Shown here piece by piece: positions 24,122 through 33,101 of a stretch of 64,000 nucleotides of DNA (position 1 is its first letter; each line of letters opens with the position of its first letter). Position numbers and translations under genes: made by a program. The stretch spans positions 1-64,000 of the forward strand of contig JARLJW010000014.1 in NCBI GenBank assembly GCA_031290985.1, written 5' to 3'. The notes beneath the pieces are model-generated. The model did not search any database. It was not told where the DNA came from and was given only the letters and a program-made list of their open reading frames with translations. Source of the DNA: Verrucomicrobiia bacterium (GTDB lineage: Bacteria > Verrucomicrobiota > Verrucomicrobiia > Limisphaerales > UBA11358).

Positions 24122-27024
24122 TGGATGGTGATTGAATAATTCCATTGCACCTTGCGTGAAGTGGAATCAGTTAGTTGTATGGTCACGTTGAAAGTGCCGG
24201 TCTGCCCGGGAGTGCCGGAAATAATTCCGTCGCTGGACATAGTTAAGCCGGCCGGCAATCCCGACGCCAGCCAGGTGAACCGCGGCGTAAATGAACCGCC
24301 CGTGGCCGTGAACTGCGTCGCCGGATAAGCCACCCCGTTCGTCCCATTCGCCAGGCTGGCCGGAGTAAGTTGCACCAGAATCTGATTCTCCAGATTTTGA
24401 ATGCTGGTGCCGTCCGGATAGACCACCGGATCATTGGTCGAACCGTCAAACGACGCCCAAGCCATCGTCTGGTAATGGGTGAACTCGGCCAGGGTCGTAT
24501 TGGTGGCACCCTGATCGAGAATGGGTCCATTCCGGAACGCATTGCCGATCTTGTTGTAGTTGAAGGATACCGGCGAATTGATCACTCCGGGGCCGGCCAG
24601 GTTGGGCAGCACTTGAGACGTGTCAAAAATAATATTGCGGGAAACACTGCCGTTAAATGTGTTCCCCCCGATAAAATTATCCGCCGTCATGAGAATGTCC
24701 GGCTGGGTGATGATCCGCTCATAATATTCCGTCACCGGCTGGCTGTTGGTCACCTTGACCATCGTATAAATGTTGGTGATCGGCTGGAAGTACTGGCCGA
24801 CGAGCGAATCAAAATTCGCGCGCACAAACTGGATCCGCTCCATGCCTTCTCGCAGGGCCGGCGCATTGCTGGAGAGCTGGCAGAGGTACGGCTGGATCAG
24901 CAGGACATGGTTGGTGTAGATGGAAACGGTCGTAATCGAATATTGCTGGCCTATATCCACCACCCCTGGCGGCACCGGCGTGCTGACCGTGTTCGTCGTG
25001 CCCACCACGTTGGTTTTTACGACCTGCTCGATCGCAAAACCACAGGTCCACGCCGCCGGGATGATAAAGAAGTCGCCGGACGGCAGACCGGCAATGAGAT
25101 TGGTGGTGGTCACCACATTGGTGGTCAAGGTCCCGGCTTGATTGGTGCCCGTGACGCCAATATTGGTGACGGTGATCGTGACCAGGGTGTTGGTGTACTG
25201 CTGGGTCGGCGGGTTCGTGTACAGGTTACCAAACGTGTACTGATAATTGGTCAGCACCAGGCTTACCTCGTTGGTGGTAAAGATCAGCGCCGGCTCGCAG
25301 ACACCCGGTTCCACCGCCCAGATGCGGTTGGTGTAATACATGATGGTATTCTGCGTAAACTGCGCGGCGCCGAGCGTATTGGTGGTGCCGCTCGCCGTCA
25401 GGACATTGGTGTAACTGGGGATTTTTTGCTCCCATACCTTTTGAAACACCTTGTAGCCACACCAGTTCGTTGGGATGAGGAAAAAGTCCCCGCTGATGTT
25501 GTTGGTGAGGACCTTGATGACAGAGGTCGCGTTGCTTGACACCGGGCTGCCATACGGCGACCCCGTATAATTGGTGACCGAGATGGTTTGGATGGTGACC
25601 CGGTTGCTGGACGAATAATAATTGGTCACGAGGTTTCCAAAGGTGTAGTCGTAAACTGGAAAGATATTGGGCGAATAGCCGTTGGTCACCGTCACCTGGA
25701 CCGGCACCGCCGGATACGGCGACCCGTAGGCGTTCGTCAGATAAGTCGAAACATTGGGCGTGGGAAAATTGGTGTAATAAAGCACGGGCGAACTGAGGAT
25801 CACCAACTGGGGATACAAGGCCAGCATCGCCGCCGGCGAACTGGTCCGCGCCAATGACAAGAACAAGGACAGATCATAGTTGGTCAGCAGGACGGAAAAC
25901 GAGGGCGATTGAAAATTGGTCACCGTCGTTCCCGGAAAATTCGTATAGGTCGGAATTGTGAACGTGATGTTCGTCAGGGCAAAATTGGTGGTTGAGGAGG
26001 TGATCTGCAAATCCGGATACAACGCCTGCAGCGTGGCCGGATCATTCGTCAACTGGGAGATAAACAGCCCGTATGACAGGGTCGTGAGCAATTGCGGCGG
26101 CGGCAGATTCGTCGTCAACAACAGGCTTCCGGCCGCCACGTTTTCCGTGTTGATGTTGCCCGCCCGCAAAAGATACCGCAGTCCGGCCACATCATCCCGG
26201 GTCAAGCCGCTGTAAAATCCGCCCACTTGCAACCCGCCGCCATAGCTGAAATACGCCGCGCCAAACCCGTCACCGTTGTTCGCCGCCACCGACGTGAATT
26301 CTTCAGCGTCCGGATCCGTTGTGAACGGCACGGTATAAGCCAGCGGATTTGGCCCGCTGCAATTTTCCACGATAAAATAGCTGTACAGCACGCTGTTGAC
26401 ATACGCTGAATATTGCAGCGTGCTCAACGCCGTCGGGCTGATGTCGAAATTTCTTTGCAGAACCAGATATATGTCGCCGCTTGGACAAGAGGTTCCCGGA
26501 AGCAAATCTCGTTCCGCCAGCGTCCAGGTGAAACGTTCCGGGTCCGCCAATCCCATCTGCTCAATCAGCAAATGCAGCGTGACTGATTTGATGTCGGTCA
26601 AAAAAAAGTGTTGCGCCGTGTAATTAAAGTGCTGGGATGTCAGGGGGAACTCTGAAAGATCACTGCTGTAACTGCTGACATTGGTCAGGTTGTTCATGAT
26701 GGCATAGGCCCCGTCCGCCGCCGCCGCGCCGTTGGTTCCAAAAAAACCAAAGAAACTCGCATCATAGGCATAATAAACTTTCGACGTATTACGCCGGTAT
26801 TCCTCGCCGATATTTTTCGGCCCGCCGATATCCCCCAAAAACACCGGGCCCCCCGGAGAAGTTTGCTGGCTCTCGTCTCCATATGCCAAATTATAGCCAA
26901 TCGTCGCTGTCTGCCAGCTATCGCCACCGTTGCCGGTCGGCCCTAACAGGGCAAAACCCCAACTGGCCTGCAAGCCAGCCGCCAGCAGAAGAATCGCAAA
27001 TAAACCTTTAATCGTTTGCCGCAT
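24118..27024 (-). CDS. Secreted protein with degenerate matrixin-like N-domain and C-terminal putative Ig domain
   Basis: The 968-aa product has a signal peptide (about 1-23). Residues 60-290 recall a zincin fold. SVTLHLLIEQMGLADP (148-162) lies where matrixins have HELGHALGLxDP, and SGLTRDDVAGLRYLL (272-286) resembles their DDIxGIQxLYG end. The zinc histidines are mostly missing, so I infer a non-catalytic relic. The centre (about 300-880) is very rich in Thr, Asn, Tyr and Val and has repeated blocks of the type GSPYGSPVSSN and SGDFFxIPxxWxCG. The last about 90 residues (GLPAGLTMSSDGIISGTPGQ) are a clear He_PIG/putative Ig domain. ATG 27024 lies 10 bp after the upstream stop and directly precedes the signal peptide. 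The frame upstream of it overlaps the previous gene. Function unknown. Confidence 0.7.
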   Translation of the reverse strand: MRQTIKGLFAILLLAAGLQASWGFALLGPTGNGGDSWQTATIGYNLAYGDESQQTSPGGPVFLGDIGGPKNIGEEYRRNTSKVYYAYDASFFGFFGTNGAAAADGAYAIMNNLTNVSSYSSDLSEFPLTSQHFNYTAQHFFLTDIKSVTLHLLIEQMGLADPERFTWTLAERDLLPGTSCPSGDIYLVLQRNFDISPTALSTLQYSAYVNSVLYSYFIVENCSGPNPLAYTVPFTTDPDAEEFTSVAANNGDGFGAAYFSYGGGLQVGGFYSGLTRDDVAGLRYLLRAGNINTENVAAGSLLLTTNLPPPQLLTTLSYGLFISQLTNDPATLQALYPDLQITSSTTNFALTNITFTIPTYTNFPGTTVTNFQSPSFSVLLTNYDLSLFLSLARTSSPAAMLALYPQLVILSSPVLYYTNFPTPNVSTYLTNAYGSPYPAVPVQVTVTNGYSPNIFPVYDYTFGNLVTNYYSSSNRVTIQTISVTNYTGSPYGSPVSSNATSVIKVLTNNISGDFFLIPTNWCGYKVFQKVWEQKIPSYTNVLTASGTTNTLGAAQFTQNTIMYYTNRIWAVEPGVCEPALIFTTNEVSLVLTNYQYTFGNLYTNPPTQQYTNTLVTITVTNIGVTGTNQAGTLTTNVVTTTNLIAGLPSGDFFIIPAAWTCGFAIEQVVKTNVVGTTNTVSTPVPPGVVDIGQQYSITTVSIYTNHVLLIQPYLCQLSSNAPALREGMERIQFVRANFDSLVGQYFQPITNIYTMVKVTNSQPVTEYYERIITQPDILMTADNFIGGNTFNGSVSRNIIFDTSQVLPNLAGPGVINSPVSFNYNKIGNAFRNGPILDQGATNTTLAEFTHYQTMAWASFDGSTNDPVVYPDGTSIQNLENQILVQLTPASLANGTNGVAYPATQFTATGGSFTPRFTWLASGLPAGLTMSSDGIISGTPGQTGTFNVTIQLTDSTSRKVQWNYSITIQ

Positions 27025-27034
27025 ATAAATTTTG

Positions 27035-29050
27035 TTAACGTAATAGTACCACCTGGTAGTAGCCGCCCGAACTCTGCCCAACATCGATCGAAGCCGTCAA
27101 ACCGGCCGCGAACTGCGGGCCCCCAACATTGCTCCAGGTCTTGAAATCCGTGGTCACCTGCACCTGATAGATCGAGCCCGGCTGTGAGGTCCAAGTCAGG
27201 AGCATACCTTTCGACGTCCGAACCGGGGGCTGTAGTTGCAGCCAGGTGGTCGGATCATATGGACTGCCGCCGCTCACGAAAACCGACAACAAGCTTGTTC
27301 TCGGTGCCAAAGCAGTGCTCGCTGCCGGCCAGTAAGTGGTTGTATAATGGTTATTTGCCAGGTTGTATCCCCCAAAGTTCGCCGCCATCCATTCGTACGG
27401 AATCCCGCCCCAATTCAGGCCTGAATAGGTCGTCCCTGCGGTCGGATTCGATATCGGCGAGCGCCGGCCATCGGTGAGAAGAAAATCCACCTGGAAGGTG
27501 TGCGTGCTGTTGGTCGCCAGTCCGTTCGCCGCCGTCATCGTCCACTGGTTGCTCGTCACCAATGCCATCGGCGTGGTCGCCCCGTCCACATACACCTCAT
27601 AGTTGGAAACCGAGAGACCCAGCGCCGGCGCCCAAGTCACCACGAGGCGGGGCTGATACACGTTGTTGCTCAGGGCAAAGGGCACCCAGACATACGGCGC
27701 CGGCATCGCCACCAACACTGCCGACGCATTGGCATAACTTTGGGCAAACAGGTCGAAACCGTATGGTGACCCCGTAAAGCTTGTCCATACGACCACAAAG
27801 CGCGCCACCCCGTCCGCGGCCACTGCGGGTTGCATCTGCCGGCCGACCGTCGTTGTGTTCACGAGAAACTCGCCGCCGGTCATGGTGCCGCCCGCGCGCA
27901 TAAACTGGCCATAAACCCCTTGAAATGACCCGTCCTGGCCCAGGCTGGTCCAGATCACCAGGTAATCAATCCCCAGCGAACTGACATGCGGCGTGTATTG
28001 GTCGCCGGGAACCTGCGTGTTCACACGCACCGCCACCCCGCCGACCACCCCGCCGGGAACGCCATTGGAAATGGAAAACGACCGCGCGTAAATGTCCCAG
28101 CCATTGACCAGCACCTGCGCATCTTTCGCCCCCCAAGTGACCATGAAAGTCCCATCCGTGGCCGCCGCCACGCTTGGATTCGCCGCCGTATTGTTGTCGG
28201 TATTGACGAGGAATTCATTCGCCACCGGCGTTCCCGTGCTGCTGAACAGCCGGGCGTAAATGTCAACGCTGGGGGTCACGATCGCGTTGGCAGCATAGGT
28301 CGCTCCGCCATTCAAACCATTTGTCCCCATGGTCGGCGCGATGATCCGCTCCTGCTCGGAAACCCAGGTCACCACAAAACCCCCGTTGGCCGTCGCCGCC
28401 ACCGCCGGGGTGCGCTGGTTGTACGCGGTGAATTGATTCACCAAAAATTCGCCGCCGATTTTCTGCCCCGTCGGCGAGAGAATCTGCCCGTAGACATCCT
28501 GCAAAGAATTGGAAGCCACCTGGTTAAAGCTGCCCCAAACCACGACCACATTGCTGTTGGCCAGGGTTGCCACCGCCGGATTGGCCTGGAAATGATTCGT
28601 GAATGTATTTACCAGTATGTCGTTGGTGGTGAGGAAAAGATTGCTGGCCGTGACAAAACTCGAATAAATATGCTGGCTGCCCGCCGGGCCGCCCTGCCAG
28701 GCGAAAACCGCGCCGCCGTTCTTTAACATGGCCACGCACGGCCGTTCCTGGTCACCCGCCCCCTGCTGGTTCACCCGGAACGAGCTAATGCCGTTCACCT
28801 GGCGCGCGCTGATGCCCCAGCCGTCCCCATCAGTGCTGTTATCCTGCCAGACCAAAAACCCCCCCGTGGCCGAGCGTGCCACGGCTGGAAACATCTGGTC
28901 GCCGAGCTGGGATCCCGCCGCGGCATATTCCGTCCCCTCGGGATTATAATAGTTGGTCTGGGCGGAAACCGGGACCGTAAAAAGTGAAAGCCACGCCGCC
29001 CCCAGGCAGGCAATTGCAAAGTTAGCTCGTGTGGACGCTCTGAATGTCAT
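27035..29050 (-). CDS. Secreted seven-repeat propeller-like protein with C-terminal module
   Basis: The 671-aa product has a signal peptide ending VPVSAQ. I count seven copies of a repeat of about 55 residues with the core PAVAxxxxGGFVVxWxS and often GGEFLVN before it, which suggests a seven-bladed propeller (about residues 40-430). An FN3-like segment (VSNYEVYVDGATTPM) and a C-terminal module (LLTWTSQPGSIYQVQV ... YYQVVLLR) follow. No catalytic signature is visible. I chose ATG 29050 because it starts the signal peptide. The frame can be extended to a TTG at 29170, overlapping the nuclease stop, but those 40 residues do not look like protein. It sits between the nuclease gene and two other large secreted proteins. 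I infer an extracellular binding protein. Confidence 0.7.
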   Translation of the reverse strand: MTFRASTRANFAIACLGAAWLSLFTVPVSAQTNYYNPEGTEYAAAGSQLGDQMFPAVARSATGGFLVWQDNSTDGDGWGISARQVNGISSFRVNQQGAGDQERPCVAMLKNGGAVFAWQGGPAGSQHIYSSFVTASNLFLTTNDILVNTFTNHFQANPAVATLANSNVVVVWGSFNQVASNSLQDVYGQILSPTGQKIGGEFLVNQFTAYNQRTPAVAATANGGFVVTWVSEQERIIAPTMGTNGLNGGATYAANAIVTPSVDIYARLFSSTGTPVANEFLVNTDNNTAANPSVAAATDGTFMVTWGAKDAQVLVNGWDIYARSFSISNGVPGGVVGGVAVRVNTQVPGDQYTPHVSSLGIDYLVIWTSLGQDGSFQGVYGQFMRAGGTMTGGEFLVNTTTVGRQMQPAVAADGVARFVVVWTSFTGSPYGFDLFAQSYANASAVLVAMPAPYVWVPFALSNNVYQPRLVVTWAPALGLSVSNYEVYVDGATTPMALVTSNQWTMTAANGLATNSTHTFQVDFLLTDGRRSPISNPTAGTTYSGLNWGGIPYEWMAANFGGYNLANNHYTTTYWPAASTALAPRTSLLSVFVSGGSPYDPTTWLQLQPPVRTSKGMLLTWTSQPGSIYQVQVTTDFKTWSNVGGPQFAAGLTASIDVGQSSGGYYQVVLLR

Positions 29051-29166
29051 GGGGCGGGCGCACAATACACCACCGCAGCGGGTTTGTCTAAAAAATCCCG
29101 CCGTTGCCAACGCATCGGTTTTACTGATGCCGGCCACTAATTTGATGATACTTCGCAAATTCATTT

Positions 29167-30048
29167 TCAAATCAACTCCGCCTGCCGTTCCTGGAACTGC
29201 CCGTCCAGTTCCGCCAGCAGGCCTTTAAAACCCCAGTCCCGGTACAGTCCGCGCAACTTTTCGCGGTCCGCCGGTCGCACCACCAGTTTTTCGGGCTGAA
29301 ACTCGCACGGCACTTCGTGCAGCCGCACCAGTTCCTGATTCCGTCTCACGGCCGCCGCCGAGGCCAGCAGTGCTGCCCGCAACTTTTCCGACTTCACTGC
29401 TTCCAACCGGCCAAACAAGCCGGCCACCGATCCAAATTCCTGCAACAAGCCGGCCGCGGTCTTGGTCCCCACCCCCGGCACCCCAGGAATGTTGTCCACC
29501 GCATCGCCCATCAACGCCAGCCAGTCAACCACCTGCCCCGGCTCCACGCCGGACTTCGCGCTGACCTGCTCCCGTCCCCAAATCGTCCCCGTCTTGTCGT
29601 TCGGGTTCAACAACCCGATCCGCTCCGTCACCAGCTGCATAAAATCTTTGTCCGGGCTGGCAATCACCACGTTCCAGCCCGCATCCGCCGCCCGGCGCGC
29701 CAGGCAGCCGATATAATCGTCCGCTTCCACCCCGTCGCCGCAAAACTCCGGCAGCCCCGCCGCCGCGAGATATTTCCCAATCTCATCAAACTGCACCCGC
29801 AAATCATCCGGCATCTCCGGCCGTTGCGCCTTGTATCCGGGCAGCACCGCCATCCGCTCCGCGCTCAGCCCGCCGTCCCAGACCACCATCAGATGCGTCG
29901 GCCCCAAACCCAGCCGCATCTTCTCCAGCATTTTCAAAAAACCATAAATGGCGTTGGTCGGCCGGCCGGTTGGCGAACGCAGGCTGCGGATGGCATGAAA
30001 CGCACGGTAGGCGTAGGCATGCCCATCAACAATCAACAGCCGGTTCAC
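29167..30048 (-). CDS. FEN-type 5'-3' exonuclease / flap endonuclease (DNA polymerase I N-domain family)
   Basis: The 293-aa protein matches the stand-alone 5'-3' exonuclease family, which cleaves 5' flaps during lagging-strand processing and repair. Visible signatures are the start LLIVDGHAYAYRAFHAI with metal ligand D8, VVWDGG, the acidic cluster VEADDYIG, SPDKDFMQL, and the helix-hairpin-helix metal site GDAVDNIPGVPGVGTKTA. The real start is GTG at 30048, which overlaps the stop of the secretin C-half as GTGA. The longer frame from 30345 only reads through that gene. Overlap suggests translational coupling to the secretin genes, an odd place for a replication/repair nuclease. No polymerase domain follows, so this is not a full polA. 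Confidence 0.9.
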   Translation of the reverse strand: MNRLLIVDGHAYAYRAFHAIRSLRSPTGRPTNAIYGFLKMLEKMRLGLGPTHLMVVWDGGLSAERMAVLPGYKAQRPEMPDDLRVQFDEIGKYLAAAGLPEFCGDGVEADDYIGCLARRAADAGWNVVIASPDKDFMQLVTERIGLLNPNDKTGTIWGREQVSAKSGVEPGQVVDWLALMGDAVDNIPGVPGVGTKTAAGLLQEFGSVAGLFGRLEAVKSEKLRAALLASAAAVRRNQELVRLHEVPCEFQPEKLVVRPADREKLRGLYRDWGFKGLLAELDGQFQERQAELI

Positions 30049-30704
30049 TGTGCTGGCGCATGCGCTTTGTCCGCCGGCCCTGGCACCACGCCAACCCCGG
30101 GCGGTTGCTCGGGAATCGTGTTGTTGGCAAACGGCAGCATGTCGTCCGAATGCACCCGGTTGCCCGCCGGATCCACAATCGTCGCCGTCACAAAAATCAT
30201 CAGGTTCTTCTTTTTCGTCGTCTTGCTGGAGCTCTGGAATAGCCGCCCTAACAGCGGCACGTCGCCGATGATCGGCACCTTGTCCTTCGTGCTTTGCACC
30301 TGTGAGGAAATCAGCCCGCCGATGACCACCGTCTGGTTGTCCCATACGTTCACCGTCGTCACCACCTGGCGCACCGTGAAGTTTGGTAAAATCGTCGGCA
30401 GCTGCACCACGTTCAAGTTGCCGGTGACGCCCGGGATGGTCGGCGCCGTGTCATAACCATTGAAATCCGTCAGCGACGGGATCAGCGCCAGGTTGATCGT
30501 ATATCCGTCCGACAAAACATACGGCACCACGTCCAAAATCGGTCCGGTCTCGATCTGTTGGGTCACCGGGGTGATGGCGGAAACACCCGGCGTGGAATTG
30601 ATGGTCTGCGCGTTGACCACGCTGGTGGAGGCCGCCACCAATCCAAGGGAGGCGACCGCCACGGCCAGCTTGGTGGATGCGGAGTTTGAATTACGTGTTT
30701 TCAT
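30045..30704 (-). CDS. Secretin C-terminal half with its own signal peptide (split secretin, part 2)
   Basis: This 219-aa protein starts with a Sec signal (KLAVAVASLGLVAAS...VNAQ, about residues 1-33). It continues directly with the second half of a type II/IV secretin barrel: ETGPILDVVPYVLSDGYTI, NVWDNQTVVIGGLISS, and the family signature VPIIGDVPLLGRLF followed by KKNLMIFVTATIVDPAGNRVH. It has no N-domains. The preceding gene, 18 bp upstream, holds the N-domains and the first half of the barrel and ends where this protein takes up. Because this part has its own signal peptide, it is not a simple frameshift product. I infer that both halves are exported and join to form the outer-membrane pore. 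An independent mini-secretin is less likely. Confidence 0.85.
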   Translation of the reverse strand: MKTRNSNSASTKLAVAVASLGLVAASTSVVNAQTINSTPGVSAITPVTQQIETGPILDVVPYVLSDGYTINLALIPSLTDFNGYDTAPTIPGVTGNLNVVQLPTILPNFTVRQVVTTVNVWDNQTVVIGGLISSQVQSTKDKVPIIGDVPLLGRLFQSSSKTTKKKNLMIFVTATIVDPAGNRVHSDDMLPFANNTIPEQPPGVGVVPGPADKAHAPAQ

Positions 30705-30722
30705 TTTCTTCGCTCTTTCTTG

Positions 30723-33047
30723 TTACTGGGTTGTTCCACCGGTGTTCTGTTGGATGCCGCCCGTGCCCTGTTGGAAGTTGAAGTCGGTGATCACCGTCAC
30801 CACCTGGGTCGCGCGCATCTGCGCCTGCCGGCCGCTCATCGTGGTGATTTCCGGTTCCCCCAGGGTTTCAAACCCGCCGCGCTGTTCCAACGCGTGCAGC
30901 GCCACCCGGAAATTTGGATCCGTCAAAATACCGGTCAGCGTTCCGATCGTCGGCCCCGAGTTCCGCAAACCCGAGGTGATCAATTGATCGTTGCCCGATG
31001 ACGGCACCAAGCTGCTCGACGTATTCCCCGGAAACGCACTCGATCCCCCGGGCAATAACGGATTTGCCGCCGATGTCGGCACCGTCAACGACGGTGAACT
31101 GCCACCGGTTCCCACCACCTGGTTGCCCACGTTGAACTGGCCCAGATACCAGTCAAACCCTAAAGCTTTACTGTCATCCTGCGACACCTCGATAAACCGC
31201 GCTTTGATGTGAACCTGCGGCGCGACTTGATTCAAGGTCTGGATGGCCTTGTCAATCGTATCCAAGTCCGACTCCGTTGCCTTGACGAACAAGAGACCGG
31301 ATTTGTCGTTAAAAAACACGGATTTGCCGGCCGGCTGGTCCAAGTTGACGCCCAGGGCGGTAAAGAATGCCCGGGCTATGGTGCTGGGCGTATTGGCCAG
31401 AGTTTGCGTGGTGATATAATTCAAGCCGCCCTGGTTTTGGCTTCCACCACCGCCGCCGCCGCCAGTACCGGTGCCGTTACCTTGCAGGACGCTAGTACTG
31501 CCCTGACCACTGCCGCCGCCGCCGCCGCCGCCTTGGCCACCTTGGTTACGGAGACCACCGGCCCCCGCAAAAGCATTGACCACGCCGACCACGGCACCAC
31601 CTTGATTTTGGCCGCTGCTGCCGCCACCGCCGCCACCACCACGGCTTCCCCCGCCGCCACCACCGCCGCCACCGGAGCTGCTGTTGCCACCACCAAAGCT
31701 CGATGACCCAACGCTTTCCAGACCAGAATAGAAAGTGTTCGGATCCACCTTGAACGTGCGGGTGAAGAGCGGAACCGGCTCAAAACTTCCCTTGTCCGCA
31801 AACACCACCGCAAAATCCTGGATGGAATATTTGATCGGATGACCGTCCGGATGTTCGCAGACCATCACAATCGCATCCAGCACGTCCGCCAGCCGGACAT
31901 CCGTCAGGGCCAGTTTCACCGTGATCGCCGTCCCAATATCCACTTTTTCACCACCGCCGCCAGCGCCGCCGGCAGGTGCCGCCGGCAGGCCGGTGGCCGG
32001 ATCAATCGCCGCGGGTGCCGGTGCCGGTGCCCCGCCAACCCCACCCAGGCCGCCGCCAAAGCCGCCGCCGTTCGCGGCCACAATCGCCGGGCCGGACTGG
32101 TCGGCATTGGGATTGATCAAGAAGTTGATGCCCTTGCGTTCCGGGTCGCGCAGCCGGGATTGCTCAGAAAGCTGGCGGACAACCTCGCTCAGCGGCAGAC
32201 CGTCGTAGCTCACCGTGTCCAGGCGGATGTGATCCAGCTTGGCCACGATCGCCTGCCGGCCGGGGCCGGTGTAGATCAAATTATTGGTCGCGTACGGATT
32301 TCCGATCGGCGGCAGTTGCGCGCTGCTCTTGGGCAGCACCCATTGCTTTTCCACCTGCTCCATGCGCGTCTGCGTATCAACCGAATGTTGGGTCAGGTCG
32401 CGGGTATAACGGGCCTGCTTCACCAGATTTTGATAATAGTAGGCGCCGACGTTATCCGGATCCAATTTAACGGCGGCCGTCAGCTTGGCGTCCGCCTCGT
32501 CCAGCTTGCCCATCTCATACAACAGCTTGCCATCCTGCACCAATGTCCCCGCCTGGGTCTTTTGATTCATCACCGCGGGAATCGTCTCGGTCGTCTGCGC
32601 ATCCGGCCGGTGGCCGTTGGTCTGCGCTATCAACTTGTCATTCTGCATCTTGAAAAGGATCGCCGCCTGATTCTTCGGATCCGCCTTGAGCACCAGCGCC
32701 ACCCGGGTGTTGGCCTCGGTGTAGTCGCCCCGCGACTGCGCCTCGCGCGCCAGCGCCAGCGACGTCGCGGCCAGGCCGGCAATGGCCTGCTGCGTCTCCG
32801 GCTGGGGTGAGCCGATGTCCTGCGCCTGCGTGACCGCCTCCTGATAAAGCTTCGCGGCGTCGATGATATTGTTGCGCTGCGCGGTCGCGGCGGCCTCGGC
32901 CAGTTTCGAGTGGAGCTCGATCGCCGTGGCCTGGCGCCTCACCGCCTCGTTCACGGCGAGCGCGGCGGAGTTGTCCTGTGCGGGCACAATGGCTGGCAAA
33001 GCCAGCAGTGCGGCGAGTCCTAGGTAAAGATGGGCGGATTTTATCAT
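30723..33047 (-). CDS. Secretin N-terminal part: TPR-like region, N-domains, first half of barrel (Amuc_1098-like, split)
   Basis: The 774-aa protein has a signal peptide ending VPAQ and a helical TPR-like region (about 30-240; AIAGLAATSLALAREA, KLDEADAKLTAAVKLDP). An N0/STN-like domain (about 270-320) and an N1-like domain (about 375-445) follow. A run of nearly pure Gly/Ser/Asn lies at about 449-539. The next N-domain (DLDTIDKAIQTLNQVAPQVHIKARFIEV) leads into the first half of the secretin barrel (GFETLGEPEITTMSGRQAQM). It stops after TVITDFNFQQG plus a short Gly/Gln/Thr tail, without the signature VPIIGDVPLLGRLF. That part is encoded by the next gene. Neighbours are homologues of the Akkermansia pilus-like locus Amuc_1098-1101, so this should be its outer-membrane channel. 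Confidence 0.85.
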   Translation of the reverse strand: MIKSAHLYLGLAALLALPAIVPAQDNSAALAVNEAVRRQATAIELHSKLAEAAATAQRNNIIDAAKLYQEAVTQAQDIGSPQPETQQAIAGLAATSLALAREAQSRGDYTEANTRVALVLKADPKNQAAILFKMQNDKLIAQTNGHRPDAQTTETIPAVMNQKTQAGTLVQDGKLLYEMGKLDEADAKLTAAVKLDPDNVGAYYYQNLVKQARYTRDLTQHSVDTQTRMEQVEKQWVLPKSSAQLPPIGNPYATNNLIYTGPGRQAIVAKLDHIRLDTVSYDGLPLSEVVRQLSEQSRLRDPERKGINFLINPNADQSGPAIVAANGGGFGGGLGGVGGAPAPAPAAIDPATGLPAAPAGGAGGGGEKVDIGTAITVKLALTDVRLADVLDAIVMVCEHPDGHPIKYSIQDFAVVFADKGSFEPVPLFTRTFKVDPNTFYSGLESVGSSSFGGGNSSSGGGGGGGGGSRGGGGGGGSSGQNQGGAVVGVVNAFAGAGGLRNQGGQGGGGGGGSGQGSTSVLQGNGTGTGGGGGGGSQNQGGLNYITTQTLANTPSTIARAFFTALGVNLDQPAGKSVFFNDKSGLLFVKATESDLDTIDKAIQTLNQVAPQVHIKARFIEVSQDDSKALGFDWYLGQFNVGNQVVGTGGSSPSLTVPTSAANPLLPGGSSAFPGNTSSSLVPSSGNDQLITSGLRNSGPTIGTLTGILTDPNFRVALHALEQRGGFETLGEPEITTMSGRQAQMRATQVVTVITDFNFQQGTGGIQQNTGGTTQ

Positions 33048-33101
33048 GGCAAAAGCTGGTTCAAATGAAATCGGCGCGGTTCAATTGTAAATATGTAACA
33101 G

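Noticed and set aside
30049-30345. Longer N-terminus for the flap nuclease
   Set aside because: These 99 codons lie entirely inside the secretin C-half gene. The family starts at LLIVDGHAY right after GTG 30048.
30700-30730. Frameshift as the cause of the secretin split
   Set aside because: The second gene has a complete new signal peptide and the first ends with a normal stop. One inserted or lost base would not create this.
31430-31700. CRISPR array or microsatellite in the GCC/ACC-rich block
   Set aside because: There are no constant repeats with unique spacers, and the block is coding for a Gly-rich linker in frame with the secretin.
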